Origin: Austropuccinia psidii
Lineage: Eukaryota > Basidiomycota > Pucciniomycetes > Pucciniales > Sphaerophragmiaceae
NCBI GenBank assembly: GCA_023105745.1
Contig: JALGQZ010000019.1
Coordinates: forward strand, 868,001-932,000
Reading direction: 5' to 3'
Length of the DNA: 64,000 nucleotides
Of this stretch, positions 12,801-24,891 are shown piece by piece; the stretch's first letter is position 1, and each line of letters begins with the position of its first letter. The translations under genes were made by a program, and so were the position numbers. The notes under the pieces were generated by a model. It did no database searches. It worked only from the letters and a program-made list of their open reading frames with translations, and had not been told where the DNA came from.

Positions 12801-13841
12801 ATTGCGACATCAAAGTCCCTCATTGTTCAAAGCAAAAGTCTTTTTAAAGATCAAATGCTGTTACAGAATGGGATATTTCATTTTAGTATTGAAAAATTTG
12901 AATTAATAAGCTTTAGTAATAGGATATATATCTTCTTTATATAAATTTTGAAAAATTAGGTGGTACAAGATATTCATCTCTATTGGTAAATCTAGAAGAA
13001 TGGTATTTGGAAGCTGACAAAATAAGATTGAATAATAACTTATTTTACCCCCTTGTAATATAACAATGATGTTACTGGCCTTATATATCAATACTTGTAT
13101 CATATAGCTGTACTCAATATATGATCCCTATGTTATTGATCTTAATACTTCATCAAAATCAGCCATAAAAAAGAATTTATTTAGGAATCTACCAATAAAG
13201 GATATATATTTTTCAATTATTAATTTTCATTCCCACATCATAGCTCAAATCAATGGATTTGGACATTTTTGTAAGCAATACTTGAGAAATTAACTGAGAA
13301 GTTTTAAGAATGAGAATGAAAATGCAATCTACAGTATCTTTGAAATGTTGATATAATATTTTAAAGGTTGGATATCTACCCTTTATAAAAATTTCTGTTC
13401 TCATTGACTTTATTAAAATTGCTCTTCACATTGTGCTAGATTGGAAAGACTATTTGTGTAATATCAATATGAAATATCTTTAAGCTTTCAATATAATTTC
13501 TACTATTAATATTTTAAATGAATAAATTCAAAAGAATTCATACAGAATATATATTCTTCATTAAAAATTGGTATTTCTTTACAAATACTCATCATTTGAT
13601 AATTTTATCTTGTAACTTCAAGTTTTTATTCATAGGAGTTTGTAATATGACAATTAGGATTTAATATTTGAATTAAATATGAGCCAAAGATATGCTGAAT
13701 ATTTTCTGACAAATTTCAAGAGTTTATTAATGAAGATTATGTCATGTACATTGAGAAAAAATTATTAAGCTGAGATTTCCAATATTGTATTTTTCAGTCT
13801 TAATTAAGCTGTGGTTTTGAAAATTACTTTGGTTGAACTAA
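6833..13841. other. 7-kb AT-rich stretch without a recognisable gene
   Basis: I see no open frame with a family motif, no RNA gene and no tandem array. The frames present are 60-70 codons, expected by chance at this composition. One dispersed repeat copy lies at 12194-12238. The stretch is best read as old, mutated TE or intergenic DNA. Confidence 0.55.
12194..12238 (+). repeat. Dispersed repeat, copy 2 (unknown family)
   Basis: Begins CACCATGAGTAAAGTGGCT and ends AAGGTGTTGCATTTG; counterpart of 2909-2954 in the opposite orientation. The 15-mer ATGAGTAAAGTGGCT also occurs near 21732, which may be a third, more decayed copy. Confidence 0.6.
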
Positions 13842-13849
13842 TTAGTATG
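13842..13849 (+). repeat. hAT target-site duplication, left copy
   Basis: TTAGTATG, repeated exactly at 16724-16731. Eight base pairs is the hAT signature. Confidence 0.9.
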
Positions 13850-14038
13850 TAAGGGTGCCACCCGTGGGAATCCCCGGCATATCTGTGCATACCTATGCCC
13901 GTCCTCGCCATATTGCCGGGGAGTTTTTGGTCATCATTCTTTACCGGTACCGAACCGGACACTTTTGTAGGGGTCGGTTGGGTTGGTCGGAGAGTACCCC
14001 TCCAGAGTCTAGACTCCCACTCAATTTGTTCCTCATCC

Positions 14039-14157
14039 TTTTTTTTATAAAAAGTCTGCCACCAAACCTTCCTCCCTTTCGTCCTCTCAATTGTTTTCTT
14101 TTTTTTATAGGCTGTGCCACCAGCCCTTCCTCCCCTTTCGTCCTCTCAAGTTTTTTC
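14039..14157 (+). repeat. Tandem duplication in the hAT leader
   Basis: Two ~58-bp copies (about 14039-14097 and 14100-14157), each running from a T-tract with TTATA through GCCACCA and CCTTCCTCCC to TTTCGTCCTCTCAA. They lie between the left end and the transposase start. They could be subterminal transposase-binding or promoter sequence. Confidence 0.6.
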
Positions 14158-14373
14158 TCATTCTTCTTTATTTCCTCCCTCAACCTTATTTTTTCTCTGC
14201 TATAGTTATTATCCAACTCTGCCCATTTGCAAGCTTCTAGTGAACCAACCGCTCTTTTACAATAAAAATCCTTCTATTACTGAGGCCTTTTTTCATAAAA
14301 AACCTTTTTATTTCTTTTTCTTGATATCATTCGTGAAAATTGCTTTATATCAAGTTTACCTACAACAATCACC

Positions 14374-16514
14374 ATGTCATTGGCTGCTGTTTCCCGAGCA
14401 TCAAGCCCTAGTGAGGCTGCGGCCACCACTCAAGCATCATTAAGCGAGGCACCAACCAACCCCAAACGCTCTTGGGTATGGCTTTATTTCACAGATCTTA
14501 CTAAAGTATCTGTTGAATGCCAAGTAACCAACAAATCTGGAACAATTTGTCAAAAATGATCAAAACACGATTGGACTGGAAGCACAAAGTTGATGAGTGA
14601 TCATTTTAATGCTTTGCATTGCTTAACTAACCCAAGAAAGAAGTCTTCAAGCTGTGGCACACTCGATAAATATATTCAAAATGTCAGACCCAAGCAGGTG
14701 AGTCCAATTATAATCTACTTATATTTTCTTTGTATTTACTTTTGGATTCTTTCTTACACAATCCAGGCTCTTTCTTCCAAAACATTGAAAACTGCCATTG
14801 TTTACATGATTTCCGACTGTGATCTTCCTTTATCTATTTGCAAAAATCAATCATTTCGAGCCGTTCTTGAATTGTGCAATCAGTCTGTAAAACCAATACT
14901 TGTTGGACAAACAGCAATTTCAGCACACCTATAAAATATATATTTTTATCACCAAGAACATATTTGCAACTTGTTATTCAACAACAAAGCTTTTGTCTCA
15001 TTCACTACCAATACTTGGACCAGCCCTAATATGAAGGGCTATATGGCTGTAACTGGCCACTTTATTGATCAATACTTCAACATATTTTCAATTCTTTTGG
15101 GTCTCACTGAAATCCAAGGTGAGCTTTTTCTGATTTATTTAACTTTTTGTTACTTAACCATTTTTTGTTAGGTGATCATTCAGGGACCTCGCTAGCTGAA
15201 GAATTTTGGCAAATTCTTGAGCGATATAATCTTGAAGACCATATTGTTTCAATCACCACAGATAATGCATTGGTCAACAACTGCAAGGTCTTTCTTATTC
15301 CTTCATCAACCAAACCAATCAGATTGGTTGTATGGCTCATACAATTCACCTCTCAGCATGCGATGGAATTCAGGCGCTGGGTAAGGGAACTGAGCCAAAT
15401 CAAGAAAACGCTGACAATGGCCCAATGGCCATCTGTAGTATTGTTGACCCACCAGAAGGTCAGAATTTGAACTACAATTCAATAATCTCATGCATATCAC
15501 GCCTTGGCTATTATATTAGGCAGAGCCCACAACGACAAGAGAAATTCATCACAGTTGTGAAGCTGTTTTATGATGACGTCAAGGCCAATACCCTTTTAGC
15601 AAATGTTTGTACAAGATGGAACTCAACCTATGACATGTTGGAATGCGCATGGTCACTCAAAGAAGCATACAATCAATTCTGTGGTCCAACAACCATGCAA
15701 AAATATTGACTATCCTCTCTTGAATGGGACAAAGTCAAGGTAATAATTGACTTCCTTTATCCCCTTTATGAAGCTACCATCATAACATGTGGATCAAAGT
15801 ATCCAACAATGAATTATACCCTACCACTCTATATCTTACTCATCAAGCAAATCAATCACGTAAGTTTTTTTTTATTGATCGTTTTCTTCTGATAACTGAT
15901 GGTGCCTTATTAATAGGCTTGTGAAAACTATGACATTCAGCAAATCAAACCAGTGGCGGAAGCAATGGTAGCAAAGCTATCAAAATACCTCCAACTTCTG
16001 CTTGTCAAGACCCCCGCAATTTGTGCAGCCGTTCTTGACCCATGCTTCAAGATCAAATTTTTTGAGACCTAAAACTCAACACTTGAAAAATTTGGTACTT
16101 CAGCAAACCAGTTCTCAAATATTTTTGAAGAACAAGCAAGGAAGCAGTCCAATGGTGAATGTTGCTGAGAAGGACTCTGGTTTTTTCGATGAAATGTACC
16201 AATCCACTCCATTTGAAGTGAGTTCCTTCAAACATGAACTCAATCAATACTTATCAGAACCAATCGAACCGAAGGCTACCAATATCCTCAGCTTTTGGAG
16301 ATCACAGGCAACAATGTTCCCTACCCTTGAAGTGATCGCTTGTAAGTATTTAGCTATACCAGCTACCAGTGCGCCATCTGAAAGAATCTTTTCAGGAGGC
16401 CAAAAGATTCTTACTTATCAGCGCGCATCTCTTTCAGTGATGCATGTAGAGCGTTTGGCTTGTCTCAAAAGCTGGCTACGCACCTTTGGGCCTCTCTACT
16501 CCAGTGATAATTAG
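14374..16514 (+). pseudogene. hAT transposase pseudogene (BED finger plus hAT C-terminal domain), three introns
   Basis: The start is the ATG at 14374. Exon 1 encodes a BED-type finger (C..C..DHFNALH). Introns with clean borders follow: 14698-14766 (GTGAGT..CCAG), 15119-15171 (GTGAGC..TTAG) and 15860-15916 (GTAAGT..ATAG). Exon 3 has the catalytic-core segment VSITTDNA. The end (about 16330-16510) is the hAT dimerisation region, with ATSAPSERIFS and LSVMHVERLACLKSW. Breaks: in-frame TGA at 14557, TAA near 14932, a frameshift near 15290, TGA near 15707 and a frameshift near 16062. Both TGA codons sit where CGA arginine would fit, compatible with C-to-T decay at CpG. Without these breaks the length fits the family. 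It cannot make an active transposase now. Confidence 0.88.
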
Positions 16515-16723
16515 TTAATTCCCTCACTTATTTTGTAATATTTCTTTCTATCACGAAATACACATTAGTCCATTCTGAGCACAAAAAGGTTGGGGTCCCG
16601 GCCTCTCTTGAGCCACAGAACAGCCCCAAAAGACTTTCCTTAACTAAGTTCTTCCTGGTCTTTGACCTTGAAGGCCTCCCCTTAGGGGATTCCTCAAAAG
16701 CCCGGGTATGGGCGGCAGCCTTA

Positions 16724-16731
16724 TTAGTATG
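16724..16731 (+). repeat. hAT target-site duplication, right copy
   Basis: TTAGTATG, identical to 13842-13849. Confidence 0.9.
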
Positions 16732-19700
16732 GGATATCTCATTTCAAATAGTTGATAATAATAATTTAAGAAAATACAATGATGTGAGACAATGAAATAT
16801 CCTTTATAAAAAAATGTTTTGATTTTATTTTGAAATATCCATCATTTGAAAGAAATTCTATTAGAATGTATGAGAGCATAACTTGATACAAAAAATATTT
16901 TTACATCATCATTAAAATGAATTTTAGAGAGTTAGTTTTTTTTGAGAGTTTGGAAATCAAACTGAATTAATATTAAAAAGAGATAATTTTCTGTATTTGG
17001 AAGGAAGGTTTCTATTGATAAATAATATCTAGTAATATAACTAATAATTTCATGCTTGAAACTTTATTTATGGCAACAGAAAAAAGGACTTCATCATAAT
17101 AATCCACAAGTTTTGATGAGCTGTTGTAGCTTAAAAGATGGCCTTAAATGTTTTCTTGAGTTATTACAATAAAGCTTGCAGATTTAGTTAATAATAATTT
17201 TATATTCAAGTAAGTAAATAATTTGTAAGGATACTCATGCTCCTTGAAATTGAGTAGCAGGGTGAGTATTATTAAAAAGAAGAAGTATATTTTTGAAACA
17301 TCCACCTAAATTATTTGCTCAAAAATTGCAAATTATAATGTGGAACTACCACCTTCTTGCATAAATGTGATCTGAGAGCTCCCAAGGTTTGATGATTCAG
17401 GGGCAATGGTATTCCCCCTAAGCCTCATAGATGCACACAAGGTCCACTAACAAGAATCAAATTCAGGAAAACAATTCCTGGAAGATTTTTCAAGAAAGCT
17501 TTTCAAAAAGTTTGATATTTTTGATTGAATTGAATCTGAATTTGGTGATAATTTTGTATTTTTTCCATACAGTATTAAGCTCAAATATGGAAAATCTGAT
17601 GATTATTTGAAGTAGTTCAATTTGGGTAGTTTCCCACCCAGTCCATCAAAAATCTCTCTTAATCTTATATTTTGAAGTAATTTTTGGAATAATGACTTGT
17701 AAGGATGTTCTGTAGTATTTCATTAAGATTAATTTTTGTTAATAATAGCTCAAATCAAATCAAGAAAACTCTCACCTGTGTTTTTATTTTTATTTTCCAG
17801 GGTCACCAGTTCATTTGTTATTTCTCATTCCCAGCATGAATAAACTGAGTGTGATCAATAGTTGAGAATCTCTCCAGATAAATTCTGAGAAGTGTGTTTA
17901 GTTGGTTTTGGATTTATATTTTGGTTGCAAGTTTCCAATACGCTCTGGAAATAATGAACTAAGTGCTTGTAAAAGAAAGATATTTGCAACTTTGAAATTG
18001 AGTGGGTCATTGCAATGTCAAATGAAGAGACTAAAGTGGAAGTGGCCAAAAGAAGTATTTCTTTGGAGGGATTTTGATTCTTTTCATGATTCCATTTCAG
18101 GATGATTAATAAGACTATATGAAGTTTATATAATATAATTAAATCAGCAGCCTTTGGTGTTCCACATTAAGGAACTCCAATCTTTCTGGTTATATGGGCT
18201 ATCTATTATGGAGGGATGATCTTCAGGATAACTTCATGTCAAAATTCAAGATTCTCAGTAATTATATTCAGTTTTTTTTTGGATTAACCCAGGAGTGGTG
18301 AAAAAGAACATAAGTCTTTTTGATGTAGGAGATATGAGAATATGTGTGGAAAAGAACACATTAAGTGAGGATTATTTATTCTATCTGAATCCTTTGAAAA
18401 GATACCAGGTGATTGTTCCAAAATTTCTTGGGATAATGATGAATTGGAACTTGGATAAACTTACTTTTCCTTTCCTGTACCAGATGCTTTTTTCGGTATC
18501 TCCTCAGGAGAACCCTTTGATGAAATTCATGATGACCCTCTTAGATGAGAGATTGATATAGAGTGGGGAATTGACAGAAGGTTTGAGCCTTTGGGGGTTC
18601 CTTGATAAACCTGGGAACTTGGCTTGTGTACCATTTGAAATTTTGGTGATGGACATACTATCTGAATTTGACTCTCTCTCCATTATTAACTTATTCCAGT
18701 GGCACTGTAGAATGATTCAAGTTTTTAATTGTTTGAGAGTTCCCTGATTGTTAACTGATATTTTTTTGGAAGTACCACGGGTTTCAATTATTTCAGTGTC
18801 CTTCCTTTTTTAGTTTTGATGAATTTGATGCTGAAGTGTTGATTTTTATTTTTTTGGTTCTTTCCTTTAATGATAAGGTTTCTCCAGAATTTTTAATTTT
18901 AAGATAGGTTACGCTATAATCCCTCAGAAGACCCCATAAAAAATTATACATAACATCAATAGTCATCATTTCGGAATGGTTCCAGTAAGGAAGGTTTCCC
19001 AAAATAGTGTAACGAGATCCATTTTCTGCTAAAATATTCCTTTTGGTTAGTTGTGGTTTCTTGAATCAATTTAGTGATTCGTCCTTTCTGCTGATCTTCA
19101 TCCTTAGGGGGCCAAGTGGGTTTTTAAATATTTGAATACCTTTAATGGGTAAATTAAAATGTGCACAAAATTGACTTTCTGAGTGAGATTCTAAACCTAC
19201 AATTTTTTGAAGGGATGTAATATCTCCAATTAATAAGAGAAGGGAAACATTAATTACATGTACATTGGGTAATCCGGCTATTGGAGTAAAGTGGACACCT
19301 ATTCACAGTTCCTGGAGTTCAGAAAGAAGAGGCTTCAATAAGCTGTTCAATTGAGCAGAGATGGGCTATTTAGGGGTTGGAGAAAACCCGTAGACAAATG
19401 GCTTTTAATATTGATATCTTTGTTCAGAAGGAAAATTGAAGCAAAACAAAAATATAACACCTATTGTAATACTCCTGGATCCAATATTGGATTCATGGGG
19501 GTTAGTACAGTTACTAGAAAAGCCAAAAGCCAAGCTTCCAGAATTATAAGTGAACCTCAAGTTTTCATTCTCTACAAATTTCTTTTACAAAAATTTCCAT
19601 ATGATGTGTCAGAGAAAATGTCTTCTTTTCCATAAGCTTATTTCCGGGGTGAGTCCAGTGTAGTTTAAAAGGTAGTAATAATAAGCTTTCCTGAGATCCA

Positions 19701-22700
19701 TTTTTTAATGCTTGTAAGTGAAACTGTTTTGTGGGTTGTGGTTTTGGTTGTATATATTTTCATGATATAAGAAGATGCTAATTTTTCTTGGTGTCTGTAT
19801 TTTCCATAAACAGGCTGTATAAGCTGAGGTATTTTTAAATCTTCATGGAATTTGGTTCCAAAAACATGTTTTTTCTCCAAGTATGAATATAGGAAAAAAG
19901 AATTTTGCCAACATATATGGGTGTTGAAGGAACTAAAGAGGTGCAAATATTTTTTGAGAGTTTCAGACTTCTGGAAATTTAAAAGCTGAAATCTGGTGTT
20001 TGTTGAATTTTGGCACTTGTTTCAATCTTCTTTTGTTCAAATTTGATAATTTTTTCACAGTTATAGTTACTAATGCCTTTGTGAATGTTTTTGTGGAAAA
20101 TTTGAATGGTAGATAAAAGTACTGTTGGATGCTGATACAGGAAGGATTCAAGTGGAATTCTAGTTTAATAATAAACTTTCTCAATATGGGGTTTTAGGTT
20201 TGGTCTTTCCAATGAATTTATTGAAAGGTGTAGATGTTTCTCACCTAAAGAGAGCATGCTGGATATCTGTGCCAAATTGAGAAATAAATAGAAAATTAAA
20301 TTCATAATAATGTGATTTTAATAAGTATCTGCGGTGCATAAGTTGAAAGAGAAATAACCAACAATATATTTTTAATTGCTTTCCTGAGACAGAAGTCAAT
20401 TCCTCTGGGGTACATTATAAAATAAAAATATTTGAACAGCGTAATCCTCTCAATATTAATGAATTCTCCATTTGATTCTTCTATTATGTACACTCACCTG
20501 TAAGCTTTCAGATAAAGACTTCTGATTATTTGAATGTGCCCTTTTGTATATTCTAACGACTTCGTATGTAGTACCACCAATTTGACCAGCTTTTAGAATA
20601 AAACTAGGGAATTTACACATGTAAATTTTTCCAACTCTTTGTTCATATATATGGAGTTTAGTATTATTATCTGATTTGAATGAGGATAACTGTAAAGTAT
20701 ATAGATTCAATTCAAATTTGAAGCTTTTTATTTTTCAAAAGGAATATCATCCTTATTCAAATCATTATCTATAATATTTGATTCAAGCCAATCATTATAC
20801 TTAATTTTGCAAGCTTTCTAATATTTTTGATGAGGTCTCTTATCAAAGGGGAAATGATTTTCGAAAATTCACACTGATATAAAATTTAGAATATCACAGG
20901 CATATATAAAATCTGTCGTCAATTCTATTGAGATTGGTAAGATTTATATAGTAAATTTCTGCTCAAAGAATATGCTTCCATTTTGGAAAGGTTTTTGGAA
21001 CCTTATTTTCTTATTTCATGTAATCAATAAGATTTATTCATATAAAAGAGTTATGGATAGCTATATTTCAATCTGAATATTTATAGCTATTTTATTTGAA
21101 TAATTAAGCTCAAAAATCTAGATAAATCTCACATTCTTTAAATTTTCTGGAATATTTCTTTGGGATTCAATTGAAAATTATTTTTAGCTGTTGGTGATTG
21201 GTAACTTCAATCTCAATATGATCTTTACACAGATATACAATTAGAAAATATCTAACTTATATCTTAGCTCTGATTTGTGGAAAAAACAGTAAAAGGAAAC
21301 TTTGGAAAAAAATTTGTTTTCATGAAGAAGAAATTACAAGAAATGATCAGTTGTTTGTGTTGGAAAACATTCTAAAAAGTGGAAATTACATATTTTTTGT
21401 TTTTGCATATATGAGGACTTGGTAAAAGCTGGACATCTAGTCATAGATCTGAGCTTATCAATGGAAAGTGAGAGGTAAACAGGTTCTTGAAAATTTATTC
21501 CTCTTCTTTAAACCTCTGTTAATGATTCCAAGAATATTTGTGCTACCAAATTTAATGTAATCTTGTTGGGTATATTTCCAAATTCTTGAGATTTGGGGAT
21601 ATGAGGGTCTCATGTAAGCTATTGTATTTTGTTATTGCGGTCCATTTTGGCTCTTGGATTTTTGGAAAGAGGCTTTTAGCCCTCATAAAGAAACTGGAAA
21701 AGCTAACCCATTTGATTGGATATCCAAGACAATGAGTAAAGTGGCTGGCTAGGAGATTCTGGCTCCACATCAGACATCATTACACCTAGAAAAGAGACTG
21801 CATCTTCTATTGGATGATCATTGAAAATGAGTTCTGATGCCACTTCTTGGAGCCTCTGCTTTTTTTAATCTATGATTTTAGATATGGTAAGTTTATTCAG
21901 CTTTATATTACACTTGATGTAATCTGATGAAAAAAATTTGAGTGCCTTTTTCTTGAAATTCCTCAAGCTAATAGTTTTCCTACTTCTGGTGAATTTCATT
22001 AAGGCGTTTGGGATTTGCTTCTTCCATATATATTTGCTTCCAAGGAGCCATCTATTGAAAATTACTATTCAGTTGGCCTGATTATTCAGGTCCTTTTCTA
22101 CTTTGTAGTTTCCTGTACCACCATGCTGATAACATAACTCCAAAGAATGAATAAGAATAGCTATGGTTGATATATTACAGGGTGATAAGGGGTGAGAGCT
22201 CCAAGAAAAGGTAAATTTCAGGAATCCACACTTTTTGAAAAGAGAATGCTAATAGGAAAGCCATTTTTTACTGTGTTAATTGATTTCTTGTGCTTAAGAG
22301 CTTCCAAATGAGTATTTACTAGGAGGAAGTATTTTGTTCATTTCTTTAAATGGCACTTTTTGAATAAAGTCCTTCTCAATTTAAATAAGACTTCCACATC
22401 CCCTTTAAGCTTAATTCAAAGAGCCTTCCATGTGAAATGTGTATTTCTGATTACCAGCTGAAAAGTGGTTATTGAAACTTTAAATCTCTTCTTCAGTTGG
22501 TGGAGCTGGAAGTAAAAAGGAGGGAGGTTGGACTTCAAACATAGCCTTAACCCAATCCAAAATTCATCTGGCCAGTCCTGTATCTTGAGATGGGTTACCC
22601 TATTTTCTAGAATTTCATGATAGACTTTGTGATAATTATGAATTTTTCTTTTTTTCTTTTTGCTTGTGATATTGACCAAGCATAAAAAGAGAAGCTGCAT

Positions 22701-24600
22701 TGAAAGAATTTGTATGTTCTGGAGGAAGGGGTACTTCTGTGGGGTTGGTAAATGTTTCTGGAGGTAAAAGGTTGTGTTTTAATGTAATAAAGATCAGGTG
22801 GATTAAAATGGAACCGTCCTATTTTAATGATAATAATAAATAAAATGAAATATTACTTCCCCTCTGAGGTCTCTCTTTCAGAAATGTTTGAAATATTTAC
22901 TTTTCAAATCAGCTTGATTATTATATAAGATTTATTAATGTGGATTAGGTGCGAAGAAAACAATAATTTGTTATTGAAAAATCTGATTAAGCAGTTTAAT
23001 AATATTTCATGACTGATGATTGGGTGTTATTTTTCATCTCTCTCTGTAATACTTGAATACTCAGTTTTTCAAAAATAAACCAGTTGAATTTTAAAATGTA
23101 ATTGGCTTTTGAAAATATTTTGATAAATCTTTTGATATAAAAAGGAAGGTAGGATATATTTGAAATGAAAAAATTGGTAAATTAAATGGTTTCTTTTGTA
23201 ATTTTGTAGGGGGAGTGTAGGAATGGGGTTGGTCAAGCTGATGAAAGGAATTGAAATATTATTGGTGGATCTGTAATGAGTTAAATCAGTCCATATAATG
23301 AGTAAAAGGGTAAATGGTATGATTTCTGTCAAAACTCAAAGTGCCTGTTTGAAAAAAAATCAATACCATTCCAATTTAATTGAACCTTAAAGTGCATAAT
23401 TAAATGATCAAATTTTTGGGTTCAATACACAGAAGTTGGCGAGTTCAATGTAAAACAAGAAAAAATGGATTTAGGATGCGATAATACCTTGTAATAGATA
23501 TATATATCTTCATACATATTATGACATCAATGATCACTATAGTCCCAAAATATAGAGCAAAGGTATGCAGGTAAGGGAAATTTTGGAGATTAATATGGGG
23601 AATTAAACTTTGAGTCAGCTTTTAAAAAAATTGAAAATGATTTTGACCTTATTATGACATGATTTAAAGCTGAGTTCCAAGCTACCTCCACATAATTTCT
23701 TTAGCCCATATATATATTCCAAGAGATTTCCACAATTTCTTCAAATTCCTAATTGCCACTTTGGAGATTTATGTATGAAGAATCTCAATATTCAATGAAT
23801 AAAATGGAAAATACTATGTTTAATTTTATACTTAACATTATGAATTGAATCAGATATCTCACTGATTTATTTGAATACCCCAATATTTAAATTGGAAATC
23901 ATTTACAAAATAACCTCTTAAAGCTTAACTATAATTAATTCAGAAATCTAAACTTTAGAATATTTTTGCTTGTGGGGAATACCACAGTTTAAGTTTTAAA
24001 TACAAAACTTTTGTATAAAAATTTCTTCAGAACACCTTAATCACAATTTCATCAAAACATTCAATTTTAAAACTCATTTTCCAAAGCTCATTTCAGTCTC
24101 ATTTGCAAATCTAGGCCAATTTGTGGCCAAATACCCACTTCCCAAGGATTGAAAGAGTATTAGAAAATGCCCTGTGGGATTATTCACACCAAGGATCAAA
24201 TGGTAAGAAAATTCAATGAAAAGATGTAAATATTGGGGTAGTTTTTAAAATAAGTGAAAAATAAATATTTTCAAAAAGTTTATTTTCTCTATTTATAATT
24301 AATTTTTTCCCTATTTTTTGAATTAACATTGAGTTTAAAAGAATTCATGTAGAACACTGATGCAAATTTCATTTTCACTTTGGCCCAGGCTGAAAAAAAT
24401 ATTTTTCCATGTTCAAACATCAATGTTTGTGACCTTCCTCCTACATGCACAAGAAAAGATGAAAATTTGACTATTTTTTTTCACTAACATGTCTGCTTGA
24501 CATTTGTTTTTAAGATAAAAATAAAGTAATTGCAAAAAAAGAGTTTTCTTTTCAATTTATAAAAATATTCATTTATTAAATGAAAATAATGAATTTTTAT
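16732..24600. other. AT-rich stretch without a recognised gene; scattered coding-like scraps
   Basis: No family motif found. Blocks at about 17900-18110, 18290-18720, 21560-22130 and 22420-22760 are less AT-rich and have broken open frames (the longest is 88 codons, 18295-18561). They look like ancient TE or gene remnants. The motif ATGAGTAAAGTGGCT near 21732 links one block to the dispersed repeat at 12194. I can assign no product. Confidence 0.45.
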
Positions 24601-24621
24601 CACAAGTGGTTTGAGATTATG

Positions 24622-24691
24622 GTTGACAATTGATACTATAGTGTAGCAGCCACTGCAAGTGGCTGCTTGCTGCTCATGTAAGATTGTCAAC
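24622..24691. repeat. Nested stem-loop, module 1
   Basis: The outer stem GTTGACAAT (24622-24630) pairs perfectly with ATTGTCAAC (24683-24691). The inner stem AGCAGCCACT (24645-24654) pairs perfectly with AGTGGCTGCT (24658-24667) around a 3-nt loop. A TGTAAGAT/ATCTTACA pair follows immediately. The GC-rich inner stem stands out in this AT-rich stretch. Confidence 0.75.
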
Positions 24692-24810
24692 AAGTGTCCA
24701 AAATCTTACATAAGCAGGCTGTTTTCATTCTTTCATTGCATAACAATTAGGAATTTTAAATCTATTGAATTAAGCTATTGTTGACTGTAACAGTTGAAAA
24801 TAGCTCTTAT

Positions 24811-24882
24811 TGTAGTAACCACCTCCAATTGGTAGTTACTACAGCATAGTATGATTGTTGATGATTGTCAACAATCATACTA
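24811..24882. repeat. Two stem-loops, module 2
   Basis: TGTAGTAACCACC (24811-24823) pairs with GGTAGTTACTACA (24831-24843), 12 of 13. A 15-bp perfect stem follows directly: TAGTATGATTGTTGA (24847-24861) with TCAACAATCATACTA (24868-24882), 6-nt loop. The order TTGAC, TGTAG, CCAC, ATTGTCAAC parallels module 1, so the two modules look like diverged direct duplicates about 160 bp apart. Confidence 0.75.
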
Positions 24883-24891
24883 AGTTTGGAT

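Larger units (their letters stand above)
13850..16723 (+). mobile_element. hAT-superfamily DNA transposon (fossil, 2,874 bp)
   Basis: The ends are imperfect inverted repeats: the left begins TAAGGGTGCCACCC and the right, read inward, TAAGGCTGCCGCCC. Exact 8-bp duplications, TTAGTATG, flank it. The element is visibly more GC-rich than its surroundings. It encodes one plus-strand transposase with a BED-type zinc finger and a C-terminal hAT dimerisation domain, now broken by stops and frameshifts. The intact duplications and ends suggest insertion late relative to the AT-rich host sequence, followed by coding decay. Confidence 0.9.

Noticed and set aside
6833..13841. tRNA, rRNA or other RNA genes in the long gene-free stretches
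   Set aside because: I looked for GC-rich cloverleaf-like blocks and T-loop GGTTCRAATC motifs and saw none; a covariance-model scan would be the proper test.
13855..14443. Overlapping open frames on both strands in the hAT leader
   Set aside because: They run through the left inverted repeat and the T/C-rich tandem duplication; the transposase begins at 14374 in another frame.
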